Of a stretch of DNA of 53,867 nucleotides, positions 1 through 7,390 are shown in pieces; within the stretch, counting starts at the first letter, position 1; each line of letters starts with the position of its first letter. The notes beneath the pieces were generated by a model, which was given only the letters and a program-made list of their open reading frames with translations, did not search any database and was not told the DNA's origin. The stretch is from the NCBI RefSeq assembly GCF_010998615.1, contig NZ_JAAEAH010000066.1, positions 1 to 53,867 on the forward strand, given 5' to 3'. This DNA comes from Myxococcus sp. CA023. GTDB lineage: Bacteria; Myxococcota; Myxococcia; Myxococcales; Myxococcaceae. The position numbers and the translations under genes are program-made.

Positions 1-44
1 CACGCGTAAGATCGTCGGCAGCGTCAGAGGTGTATAAGAGACAG
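1..44 (+). other. Illumina Nextera adaptor (sequencing artefact)
   Basis: The first 44 bases read as the Nextera read-1 adaptor. After three bases there is GCGTAAGA, which matches the i5 index S517 as I remember it. Then comes the TCGTCGGCAGCGTC primer site, and then the 19-bp Tn5 mosaic end ending in AGACAG, with one mismatch (G for T). Native DNA therefore starts at about position 45. This is library sequence and not a resident transposon. Confidence 0.96.
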
Positions 45-57
45 GTGGGGTGGGGCG

Positions 58-1215
58 GTGGCTGATTCGAGGCGGTGGTCCAATTTTGTATTCGCCGGGC
101 TTTTTGCCCTGGCGCTGATTCTCTTCTCCAGGATTCTGCTGCCGTTCCTGATGCCGGTGTTGCTGGGCGGCTTCCTGGTGGTGCTGTTCATGCCGGTGCA
201 GGACTCCCTGTGCCAGAAGCTGGGGGGCCGCAAGTCTCTCAGCGCCGGGGTGTCCACCGTCACTGTGTTCGTCCTCATCCTGGCGCCGCTGGCGCTGGTC
301 GGGTGGATGGTGGCGCGCGAGGTGTTCCAGCTCGTGGGCCAGGCGCAGGTCCTGCTGGAGGAGCAACACCAGCGTCACCCGTTCCTCGCCAGCCTGCCGC
401 TGGGCTTGGAGCGCTATCTCCGGCTGGACGTGGACAGTGCGGAGACGGAGCGGGCGCTCCTGGCCGCGATGACGGGCGGCGCGTCGTTGCTGCGCGACGT
501 GGCGGCGGCGGGCACGGACCTGGTCATCAACCTGTTCCTGATGTCCGTGGCCATGTACTACTTCTTCCTCGACGGGCGCCGGCTGGTGGCCGAGGTCATG
601 CGGCTCATCCCGCTGGACAGGCGCTACTTCGAGGCCTTCGCGCGCGAGTTCACCGACGTCGCCTACGCCATCATCTATGGCAACACCGTCACCGCGCTCA
701 TCCAGGGCGCCGTGGGCTTCATCGGGCTGCTCATCGCGGGGGTGCCGCACGCCGGCGTGTGGGGCGCGGCCATGGTGCTGGTGGCGCTGGTGCCCGTGGG
801 CGGCACGGCCCTGGTGTGGGGGCCCATTGGCGTGGTGCTCATCGCCGCCAACCAGGTGAGCGAGGGCGTGTTCCTCCTGGCCTGGGGCGCCTTCCTGGTG
901 GGCAGCATCGACAACGTCATCCGGCCCCGGTTGTGTGGCTCGCGCATGGCGCTGCACCCGCTGCTCGTCTTCCTGTCCATGTTCGGCGGGCTGGCCGTGT
1001 TCGGGATGATGGGCCTGCTGGTGGGGCCGCTCATCGCCTCCATCTTCATGGCCATGGTCCGCATCTACCGCCGGGACTTCCTGGGCATCGGCCGCGCCGA
1101 GCACCTGTCGGCCCATGACGAGAACACGTCGGTGCCTCCCACGTCCGAGCCCGTTTCCTCCCGCATGCCTCCCGCGGCGCCGGCGATGGGACCCGCCGCG
1201 ACGCTCAACGCCTGA
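58..1215 (+). CDS. AI-2E family transporter (PerM/YdiK-type membrane protein)
   Basis: The 385-residue protein has the layout of the AI-2E transporter (UPF0118) family. Two hydrophobic hairpins lie near residues 10-45 and 60-90, then a soluble stretch of about 60 residues, then a cluster of helices at about 155-190 and 205-345. Late glycine-rich segments (GSIDNVIRP, MMGLLVGPL) are typical of the family. The tail after residue 350 is Pro/Ala-rich and probably disordered. Family members are inner-membrane exporters, and some move the autoinducer AI-2, but the substrate here cannot be read from sequence. The start is uncertain: GTG at 58 is used here, but the frame stays open to the adaptor at 44, so the true start may be lost. 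It reads in the same direction as the next gene. Confidence 0.82.
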   Translation: MADSRRWSNFVFAGLFALALILFSRILLPFLMPVLLGGFLVVLFMPVQDSLCQKLGGRKSLSAGVSTVTVFVLILAPLALVGWMVAREVFQLVGQAQVLLEEQHQRHPFLASLPLGLERYLRLDVDSAETERALLAAMTGGASLLRDVAAAGTDLVINLFLMSVAMYYFFLDGRRLVAEVMRLIPLDRRYFEAFAREFTDVAYAIIYGNTVTALIQGAVGFIGLLIAGVPHAGVWGAAMVLVALVPVGGTALVWGPIGVVLIAANQVSEGVFLLAWGAFLVGSIDNVIRPRLCGSRMALHPLLVFLSMFGGLAVFGMMGLLVGPLIASIFMAMVRIYRRDFLGIGRAEHLSAHDENTSVPPTSEPVSSRMPPAAPAMGPAATLNA

Positions 1216-1275
1216 GCGGCGGGAGAACCGCCGAGCCTGGACTTCCCCGATGGGGTGGGTGAACCTCCCTGGGGA

Positions 1276-2331
1276 ATGACGACCGCCCGACACTCGATGG
1301 TTCGCTGGGGGCTGTGGTGTGCCCTGGTGATGGCGCTGGCCTCGCCGCAGGCCCTGGCCGCCGCGGCGAAGCAGAAGGCCTCGGGACCGGCGAAGCCGAG
1401 CGTCGTGGTGCTGGAGGTGGAGGGAGATGCGCGGCGGCGGCTGGGCCCTTTCCTGGAGGTGGCGCTGGATACGGGCTCTGGCGGCACGGTGGGAGACGCG
1501 CCGGCACGCACGCCCCTGGCGCGGCTGACGTTGGGGGGCACGACGACGTGGCGCAACTACTGCGCGCGGCCCGGCGTGAAGTCCTGTGGCGAATATGACC
1601 GGCTCCCGGCGAACGAGCGCCTGGGGGACACGGTGAGCTATGCGTCGTCGGTGCCGTACCTCGGCATCGCCGCCGAGCTGGAGTTGCTGCCGCTGGCGCA
1701 CTGCGAATCACTGCTGCGCGGCCTGGGCCTGTCGCTGGGCTACCGGCGTGGGTATTCCTCCACCAACGTGACGCTGGTGAGTGACGCCGGCCGGTCGACC
1801 ACGCGCGAGGTGGTGGCCACCGACTCGGTGCTCACCGCGCAGGCGCTGTACCGCTACTTCTTCGGCATGGGGGAGGCGAACGCGTCGCTGGGCCATGCGG
1901 GGCTGCGCGCGGGCCTTCTCACCCGCGCCTTCGACGTGGACGCATCCTCCAACATCCCGCTCACCGGGACGCACCGCTTGTTTCCCGCCGTGGGGTTGGA
2001 GGTGTCGGTGCCGCTGCTGCGCTGGGTCCGGCTGGAGGGCGCGGGTCAGTTCTTCCTGAGCCCGAAGCCGGGCAAGGGCCTGGGCGCCGGCAGCGCGGCG
2101 CTGGACGCGGAGGTCAGCGACTACGGCACGTCGGTGTCCAGCTTCGGCTGGGAGGCGGAGCTGGGCGTCGGGGGCGACATCTGGGGGCCCTTCGGTTACT
2201 CGGTCCGCTTCCGCCTGTCCCGCTTCCAGGACACGTTCTCCGGCGCCGGCACGAAGCTGGGCTGGGATGAGGGCGGCGTGGCGGCGGAGACGTACTCCAG
2301 TCTGCACTGGGGCGTCACCGCGTCCTACTGA
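1276..2331 (+). CDS. Exported protein of unknown function, probably outer-membrane beta-rich
   Basis: I do not recognise a named family. The N-terminus has a signal peptide, with a basic start, a hydrophobic stretch (WCALVMALASPQALA) and an Ala-x-Ala cleavage site. The mature part alternates polar and hydrophobic residues with many Gly, Ser, Tyr and aromatic positions and ends in VTASY, a terminal pattern seen in outer-membrane beta-barrels. An internal CARPGVKSCGEY segment could hold a disulfide. The ATG at 1276 is chosen because it places the signal peptide correctly; GTG at 1255 and ATG at 1297 are alternatives. It lies 60 bp downstream of the AI-2E gene and may be co-transcribed. The beta-barrel reading is inference. 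Confidence 0.6.
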   Translation: MTTARHSMVRWGLWCALVMALASPQALAAAAKQKASGPAKPSVVVLEVEGDARRRLGPFLEVALDTGSGGTVGDAPARTPLARLTLGGTTTWRNYCARPGVKSCGEYDRLPANERLGDTVSYASSVPYLGIAAELELLPLAHCESLLRGLGLSLGYRRGYSSTNVTLVSDAGRSTTREVVATDSVLTAQALYRYFFGMGEANASLGHAGLRAGLLTRAFDVDASSNIPLTGTHRLFPAVGLEVSVPLLRWVRLEGAGQFFLSPKPGKGLGAGSAALDAEVSDYGTSVSSFGWEAELGVGGDIWGPFGYSVRFRLSRFQDTFSGAGTKLGWDEGGVAAETYSSLHWGVTASY

Positions 2332-2381
2332 GGCGCGTTGCCGGCTCCCACTCCGGCGCGGCGGAGGCGTAGGGTGCGGAC

Positions 2382-2894
2382 ATGTCCGAGCACGTGTCCC
2401 CCCAGGAGCTGCGCAGGAAGTGGAAGCTGGCGAACGCGGAGCCGCTGGAGGGCGGTCACCGGCTCGAGGCGTACCGCGCGCTGGCGCATGGCTGTCCCGC
2501 GTTCGTTCCCAATCTCCTGTCGTTGAGCCGCACGTTGCTGGCCGGCCGGCACGAGGCGGCGGACCCGGAGGCCGCGGTGTCCGAGGCCGAGCAGGTGCTC
2601 CGCTCCGCGTCGGACGTCTCCGCGGGGGCTCCGGAGCCCCTGCTAGCGCTGGGACACTTCCTCGCCTCGGTGCGACAGGCGCCCGATGAGGCGGAGCGCG
2701 CCTTCTCCTCCGCGGCCAGCGCCGCGATGGCCTTGCTGGAGGAAGCGTGGGCGGGGTGGATTCACGCGCTGGGCGCGCAGGGACAACTGGAGGCGGCGCT
2801 GGAGGTGGAGGAACGGGCGCGGAGCCTCTTTCCCAGCTCCAAGGCGATTTCTCAGGCGGTGGCGTTCGCGCGAGCGCAGTCGGGTACGCGCTGA
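2382..2894 (+). CDS. Small TPR-like helical repeat protein
   Basis: The 170-residue cytoplasmic protein is almost entirely Ala/Leu/Glu-rich helices. The spacing resembles degenerate tetratricopeptide repeats, for example PEPLLALGHFLASVRQAPDE and the following AAMALLEEAWAGWIHALGAQ stretch. There is no signal peptide, membrane helix or catalytic motif. TPR-like proteins usually act as scaffolds, but no partner is evident. It follows the exported-protein gene by 50 bp on the same strand and converges with the sigma-factor operon, whose last gene ends 17 bp away. The repeat assignment is pattern-based and not certain. Confidence 0.6.
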   Translation: MSEHVSPQELRRKWKLANAEPLEGGHRLEAYRALAHGCPAFVPNLLSLSRTLLAGRHEAADPEAAVSEAEQVLRSASDVSAGAPEPLLALGHFLASVRQAPDEAERAFSSAASAAMALLEEAWAGWIHALGAQGQLEAALEVEERARSLFPSSKAISQAVAFARAQSGTR

Positions 2895-2910
2895 CGCGGG
2901 TCCCGCCACG

Positions 2911-3246
2911 TCAGGGCATTCGCTCCAGCGAACTCCGGCCGCCGGCCCGCACGGATTGACGGTGCTGGGCAATCCGGTTGCGGGCCCACTCCGGGGCCAG
3001 TTCCAGCTCCTCCGGGAAGAAGAGGTCTTCGCCCAGCCCTTCGACGAGCACCTGGATGAGCGGGTCATCGGGGTACTGCGTGGCCGGGTCGTCGAACACC
3101 AGCCCCACGACGACTCCCGTCTTGCCCAGGAAGCGCTGGCTGATGGTGCCGTCCTCGGAGTGCGGCACGACCTTCACCTTCGCGCCAATGCGCACCGGTG
3201 CGCCGTCCACGTCATGACAGATGATGAGTGAGGGGTCCTGGATCAT
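2911..3246 (-). CDS. Small SH3/KOW-like beta-barrel protein in a sigma-factor operon
   Basis: The 111-residue protein is not a family I can name. The segment GAKVKVV...LGKTGVVVGL...PLIQVLVEGLGEDLFFPEELELA looks like a small SH3- or KOW-type barrel, with a turn glycine before a Val-rich strand. The start ATG at 3246 overlaps the TGA of the upstream membrane gene (ATGA), so it is the third, translationally coupled gene of the ECF sigma/anti-sigma operon. An upstream in-frame start at 3312 would lie inside the previous gene and is disfavoured. Its position suggests a role in sensing or in modulating the sigma system, but nothing in the sequence proves that. Confidence 0.65.
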   Translation of the reverse strand: MIQDPSLIICHDVDGAPVRIGAKVKVVPHSEDGTISQRFLGKTGVVVGLVFDDPATQYPDDPLIQVLVEGLGEDLFFPEELELAPEWARNRIAQHRQSVRAGGRSSLERMP

Positions 3247-3908
3247 GGCGCGTAGGAACGGGGCTTGAGCGACTTCGAGATGACCACCAGCACGACGGTG
3301 ATGACGACCCATGCGAGCAGGTGGTGGGAGAGGACGTGCCGCCAGTCCTGCTCACAGGCGAGCTCTCCGAGCAGCGCGCCCGTCGAACCCACCGACAGGC
3401 CCGCCGCCAGGGCGCGCAGCGGCTGGAAGAAGGCCCCGCGCAGCGCGAACAGCGCCACCACCAGCGGCACCACGCCAATGGCCAGGTGACTGACGGTGCA
3501 GACCCAGCCCGGGAGCGATGGGGGACTGTGCGGCGTGCCCCGGGCGAGCACCAGGGCCGCCGCGCTGACCACCGCCAGCCCCACGCCCAGCCGGCGCATC
3601 CAGCGGCCCTGGGGAGACAGCGCGCCCCAGGCGCACACCGCGCTGGTTCCCACCAGCATGGCCAGCAGGGGCGCGCGTGCCAGGAGCAGGGGGCCGGTGA
3701 CCGCGCCCACCGCGAGCATCACTACGGCCGCCAGCAGGCCCATTCCCGCCGACGCCGCCATCAACCAGACGGCCTGCGTGCGCCAGCGCCGCACCGGACG
3801 ACGAAGCGCCAGTTCGCCCCGGGCCGCGGAGAGCACGCGCTCCAGCGCGGCGTTGTCCTTCGCGGGCGTCTGGGTGAGAAGCTGGTCCAGGTCCATCGGT
3901 GGCTTCAT
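3243..3908 (-). CDS. NrsF/DUF1109-like membrane anti-sigma factor
   Basis: The 221-residue protein has a short cytoplasmic N-terminus (DLDQLLTQTP...RVLSAARGELAL) followed by six hydrophobic segments between about residues 45 and 212. This is the architecture of the NrsF (DUF1109) family, whose members sequester an ECF sigma factor at the inner membrane and release it under redox or metal stress. Conserved-looking Cys and His positions lie in or near the membrane segments (WVCTVSHLA, LACEQDWRH). Its start overlaps the stop of the ECF sigma gene by ATGA, and its stop overlaps the start of the small downstream gene, so stoichiometric synthesis is expected. The family call rests on topology, N-terminal style and context. 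Confidence 0.72.
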   Translation of the reverse strand: MKPPMDLDQLLTQTPAKDNAALERVLSAARGELALRRPVRRWRTQAVWLMAASAGMGLLAAVVMLAVGAVTGPLLLARAPLLAMLVGTSAVCAWGALSPQGRWMRRLGVGLAVVSAAALVLARGTPHSPPSLPGWVCTVSHLAIGVVPLVVALFALRGAFFQPLRALAAGLSVGSTGALLGELACEQDWRHVLSHHLLAWVVITVVLVVISKSLKPRSYAP

Positions 3909-4468
3909 CGCGCCACCTCCAGCTCCAACTCGCCCAGCAACTCGCGCAGCTTCTCGTAGCCCCGGTGCGCCCGCAGCCGCGCGGCGCCTGGGCTGATGCC
4001 CCGCAGCGCGCCAATCTCCTCGAAGGACCAGCCCTCCACCTTGCTGAGCACCACCGCTTCACGGTGGTCCGGATGGAGTTGTTGCAAGGCGTCCAGCAGG
4101 TGCCTGCGCAGCGATGGGTCGCTGTCATCCGGCGCCTGGGGGGCGGGCGTCGCGGTGTCCTCGTGGGATGTGTAGGCGTCCACGTGCCGCTGATGCCTCA
4201 GCGCGTCGCGCGCGGCGTTCGCGGCAATGGTCATCAGCCACGGTGTGAAACGGGTGCCGGGCTCGTAGCGGCCCCGCGAGCGGATGACGGACAAGAAGGT
4301 GGCCTGGAGCAGATCTTCCGCGAGCGCGCCATTGCGCACCATCCGGGCCAGGAAGCCTTGGACCCGCGGCGCGTGCCGCGCGAAGAGGTCCTCGAAGGCG
4401 TCCTGTGCTCCGTCGCGAAACCGTACCATGAGCTCTTCGTCCGATTGGCTCCGCATCACCCTGCTCAT
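3905..4468 (-). CDS. ECF-type RNA polymerase sigma factor
   Basis: The 187-residue protein has region sigma2 at about residues 20-95 (FEDLFARHAPRVQGFL, then AEDLLQATFLSV and FTPWLMTIAANAARDALR). A Pro/Asp-rich linker follows, then sigma4 at about 118-178 with the HTH (VVLSKVEGWSFEEIGALRGI). Sigma3 and sigma1.1 are absent, as in ECF sigma factors. It directs RNA polymerase to a small regulon. It is first in an operon with a membrane anti-sigma factor and a small barrel-like protein. The upstream gap of about 155 bp carries a GTAACC element that could support autoregulation. The stimulus is unknown; the NrsF-type partner points to redox or metal stress by family precedent only. Confidence 0.9.
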   Translation of the reverse strand: MSRVMRSQSDEELMVRFRDGAQDAFEDLFARHAPRVQGFLARMVRNGALAEDLLQATFLSVIRSRGRYEPGTRFTPWLMTIAANAARDALRHQRHVDAYTSHEDTATPAPQAPDDSDPSLRRHLLDALQQLHPDHREAVVLSKVEGWSFEEIGALRGISPGAARLRAHRGYEKLRELLGELELEVAR

Positions 4469-4545
4469 CTACGGGCCAACTGCGAAAGTGTTTCCGGCGG
4501 TCGCGATTCTCAAGATTTGATGGGGAAAGCGCTGGAAAGTCGCGG

Positions 4546-4551
4546 GGTTAC
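4546..4551 (-). promoter_or_regulatory. Possible ECF -35 element (GTAACC) upstream of the sigma operon
   Basis: Read on the minus strand, GTAACC lies 78 bp before the sigma-factor start. GTAACC is the -35 element described for sigma factors paired with NrsF. The expected CGAA -10 element at 16-bp spacing is not present, so this is only a half match. Confidence 0.25.
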
Positions 4552-4624
4552 GCACGCCAGCGACATCCCGTCCTGCCCCGGAGAGCGAGGCCGTTAGTGT
4601 TGGGCGCGGAGGCACCTCGGACGC

Positions 4625-5413
4625 GTGGACCATTGGAGCATCGAAGGCATGGGGGCGGGGTTGGTGGCAAGCCTGCTGGCGGGCACGGCGACGGGACTGG
4701 GCGCGCTGCCCGTGCTCGTCACCTCGGAGCTCAGCCGGAAGGCCCAGGACCGGATGTTGGGCTTCAGCGCGGGCGTGATGCTGGCGGCCACGTCCTTCTC
4801 ACTGGTCATCCCCGCGATGGAATTGGTGAGAGGGCAGGGCCATGACGGGCCTTCGGCGGCACTGCGTGTGGCGGCGGGTGTGTTGCTGGGTGGCCTGTTC
4901 CTTCGCGTGTGGCACGACCTGATGCCGCACGAACACGCGCTCAAGGGCCACGAGGGCCATGGCGGCACGAAGTGGAACAGCGCGCTGCTGTTCGTGCTGG
5001 CCATGACGTTGCACAACTTCCCGGAAGGCTTGGCGGTGGGCGTGTCTTTCGCCGCGCCGCAGCCGGAGCTGGGTCTGTCGGTGGCGCTGGGCATCGGCGC
5101 GCAGAACATTCCCGAAGGTCTGGTGGTGGCGCTGGCGCTGCGGGCCACGGGGGCGTCCGCGTCGCGCGCCGCGTTCCTGGCGCTGCTCACCGGCATGGTG
5201 GAGCCGGTCGGAGCGCTGTTCGGCCTCCTGGCCCTGTCACTCAGCTCCGCGCTGCTGCCGTGGGGACTGGCCTTCGCGGGCGGGGCGATGCTCTATGTCA
5301 TCAGCCACGAGATGATTCCGGAGAGCCACCGCGGCGGTTTCGAGCGCGAGGCCACCACGGGCCTCATGTGGGGCTTCGTGCTCGCGTTGGTGCTGGACAT
5401 GTCGCTGGGCTGA
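4625..5413 (+). CDS. ZIP family divalent metal transporter
   Basis: The 262-residue membrane protein has about eight hydrophobic segments and both hallmark metal-site motifs of the ZIP family: HNFPEG at residues 130-135 in TM4 and QNIPEG at 160-165 in TM5. A His-rich cytoplasmic loop (PHEHALKGHEGHGG, about 101-114) precedes TM4. These residues form the binuclear metal centre in characterised ZIP proteins, which import zinc, iron or other divalent ions. The exact metal cannot be read. The start is GTG at 4625; an ATG at 4649 is also plausible. It is divergent from the sigma operon, so the 156-bp gap holds promoters for both, and it converges with the phosphoesterase gene 15 bp away. Confidence 0.9.
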   Translation: MDHWSIEGMGAGLVASLLAGTATGLGALPVLVTSELSRKAQDRMLGFSAGVMLAATSFSLVIPAMELVRGQGHDGPSAALRVAAGVLLGGLFLRVWHDLMPHEHALKGHEGHGGTKWNSALLFVLAMTLHNFPEGLAVGVSFAAPQPELGLSVALGIGAQNIPEGLVVALALRATGASASRAAFLALLTGMVEPVGALFGLLALSLSSALLPWGLAFAGGAMLYVISHEMIPESHRGGFEREATTGLMWGFVLALVLDMSLG

Positions 5414-5428
5414 CGCGGCCCGAGGGGG

Positions 5429-6625
5429 CTACGCGGGCAGCAGCACCAGTCGGGCAATCTCCGGGGGCGCGCCCACGCGCATGGGTGGGCCCACGAAGCC
5501 ACAACCCCGGCTGACGTAGATGAGCGAGTCGCCCGTGCGGCTCAGGCCCGCGTTGCGGTCTCCCCAGATGAGGTTGCCCATCAGGTTGCCCGGGAACATC
5601 TGTCCGCCGTGTGTGTGCCCTGAGACTTGGAGCCCCACACCGCGCCGGGCCACCTCGTCGAAGTTGGACGGCTGGTGCGCCAGCAGCACGGAGGCGCGGT
5701 CGGGCCGCACGTCGCGCAGCGCCGCATCCAGGTCATAGCCGCGCTCGCCCAAGCGGTGCGCGCTCCAGTCGTCCACGCCCGCCAACTGGAAGGAGGCCGC
5801 GCCGTCGCCAATGGACACGGAGCGGTTGCGCAGCGCGTGGATGCCCAGCCCCTCCAGGAAGGCGACCCACGAATCTGCGCCCGAGTAATAGTCGTGGTTG
5901 CCGGTGACGAACCAGGTGCCGTACCGCGCGCTCAGCTTCCCCAGGCTGGCGGCGAAGACCCCCAGCGCATCCACGGAGCCGTCCACCAGGTCCCCGGTGA
6001 TGGCGATGACGTCCGGCTTGAGTGCGTTGGTGCGGGACACCAACTCATCCATGAAGCGGCGCTGAATCACCCCTCCGATGTGGATGTCGGTGAGTTGCAC
6101 CAGCGTGAGGCCTTCCAGCTCGCGCGGCAGGTGGGGCAGCCGCACGGGGATGTCTCGCACATCGGGTGGCTGGTACGCGCGCCAGCCGCCGTAGGAGCTC
6201 ACCGCCACGCCTGCGAGCCCCGCGCCCACCGCGAGCCCCTGGCCCAGCAACGCCCGGCGCTCCGGCGACGCGGGCGCGGTGGGGGTCGTCGTCTCCGCGC
6301 GTGCCTTGCGGCGCTCACGCCACGCGGCCAGGGCCCGTACCATGTCCACCGCCAGGGTGAACATGAGCAGGTAGAGGACCAGGCCAATCCACAGGAGGAA
6401 GACGATGCCCAGGCGCCGGGCGCCCTCGGAGGGCAGCACGGAGCCAATGGCCCGCGCGCTCAGGGCTCCGACGAAGCCCACGGCGAACAGACCCTGGGCG
6501 GTGCGCCGCAGCCACTTGCACTTCGTCACGTCACGGACGAGCCGACGGTAGAGATAGACATGGCCCACCGACAGTACGGTGAGCACGGGAATGAAGAAGA
6601 GGAGCAGGCTGACCCAGCGTGGCAT
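5429..6625 (-). CDS. Membrane-anchored metallophosphoesterase (YkuE/YaeI-like)
   Basis: From ATG 6625 the protein has 398 residues. Three hydrophobic segments lie in the first 100 residues. A fourth starts right after an Arg pair (RRALLGQGLAVGAG, about residues 123-145), and the calcineurin-type phosphoesterase domain follows. All metal-site motifs are present in order: TDIH (about 179-182), GDLVD (about 211), GNHD (about 242-245), LLAHQPSN and GHTHGG. Homologues such as YkuE and YaeI act outside the inner membrane on UDP-linked sugars or other phosphoesters, so a periplasmic active site is likely. ATG 6625 is preferred over an upstream start because AGGA lies eight bases before it and it opens directly into the first TM helix. 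Confidence 0.86.
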   Translation of the reverse strand: MPRWVSLLLFFIPVLTVLSVGHVYLYRRLVRDVTKCKWLRRTAQGLFAVGFVGALSARAIGSVLPSEGARRLGIVFLLWIGLVLYLLMFTLAVDMVRALAAWRERRKARAETTTPTAPASPERRALLGQGLAVGAGLAGVAVSSYGGWRAYQPPDVRDIPVRLPHLPRELEGLTLVQLTDIHIGGVIQRRFMDELVSRTNALKPDVIAITGDLVDGSVDALGVFAASLGKLSARYGTWFVTGNHDYYSGADSWVAFLEGLGIHALRNRSVSIGDGAASFQLAGVDDWSAHRLGERGYDLDAALRDVRPDRASVLLAHQPSNFDEVARRGVGLQVSGHTHGGQMFPGNLMGNLIWGDRNAGLSRTGDSLIYVSRGCGFVGPPMRVGAPPEIARLVLLPA

Positions 6626-6795
6626 CGGGAATCCTGCATAACGGAAGCCTTCCCGCCGCGCTCCAGGATTCCAGGGGGGCAGGCGGGAAGGCGGCATGGA
6701 CACACCCCTGGCCCCTTTTCCACGCCGCCGCGCCGGGGCAGGCTTCGCCGTCCCGCGAGGCCGATTCCCGGTCCACGCACCCCTTCGAGGTCGTC

Positions 6796-7272
6796 ATGCT
6801 CCGCTCCCTGCTGGTTCCCATGCTCCTGGCTGTCTCGCTGCTCGGCTGTGGCGACGACGAAAGCGTCAACCCCGACTCGGGAGACCCGACCAAGGTGACG
6901 TACGCGGAGTCGCTCAATGTGGACCTGGCCGAGATGACCCGGCTGGAAAGCGGGCTCTACATCCGGGACACCTTCGCCGTGGAGGATGGCGCGCAGGCCC
7001 AGGCGGGCAATCGCGTGCAGGTGCGCTACACGGGCTACCTGCCGGACGGCCGCAGCTTCGATGCCACCGGCAACGGGCCCGCCATCGGCTTCACCTTGGG
7101 CGTGGGTGAGGTCATCAAGGGCTGGGATGAAGGCATCGCCGGCATGCGCGTGGGGAGCCGTCGCCGCCTCATCATCCCGTCGTCCCTGGGGTACGGCGCC
7201 ACCGGCTCGGGCCGCCGGATTCCGCCGTACACGGTCCTCATCTTCGACACCGAGCTCGTGTCCGTCCGCTGA
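6796..7272 (+). CDS. FKBP-type peptidyl-prolyl isomerase lipoprotein
   Basis: The 158-residue protein begins with a short signal peptide ending in the lipobox LLGC (Cys18), so it should be lipidated and membrane-anchored on the periplasmic side. Residues about 65-158 form one FKBP domain: VRYTGYLPDGRSFDATG, then GEVIKGWDEGIAGMRVG, IPSSLGYGATG and IPPYTVLIFDTEL. These carry the usual active-site aromatic, Asp, Ile and Trp positions, so prolyl cis-trans isomerase activity is expected. The start ATG 6796 follows a GAGG ribosome site and gives the lipobox. It is divergent from the phosphoesterase gene with a 170-bp gap. Confidence 0.9.
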   Translation: MLRSLLVPMLLAVSLLGCGDDESVNPDSGDPTKVTYAESLNVDLAEMTRLESGLYIRDTFAVEDGAQAQAGNRVQVRYTGYLPDGRSFDATGNGPAIGFTLGVGEVIKGWDEGIAGMRVGSRRRLIIPSSLGYGATGSGRRIPPYTVLIFDTELVSVR

Positions 7273-7390
7273 CGGAGGCGAGGAACTCCGCTCGCCGACG
7301 TGCTATAGGATTTCCTTGTCTTCCGGGAAGTCTGGGTCGGCGTGGACCGGCCTGGAGGTTCGTGGTGACCCGGAATGGGGGAGGCGAGCG

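Noticed and set aside
1..44. Transposon end (Tn5 mosaic end) suggesting a mobile element
   Set aside because: It is followed and preceded by Nextera primer and index bases and recurs inverted at the other contig end, so it comes from library preparation.
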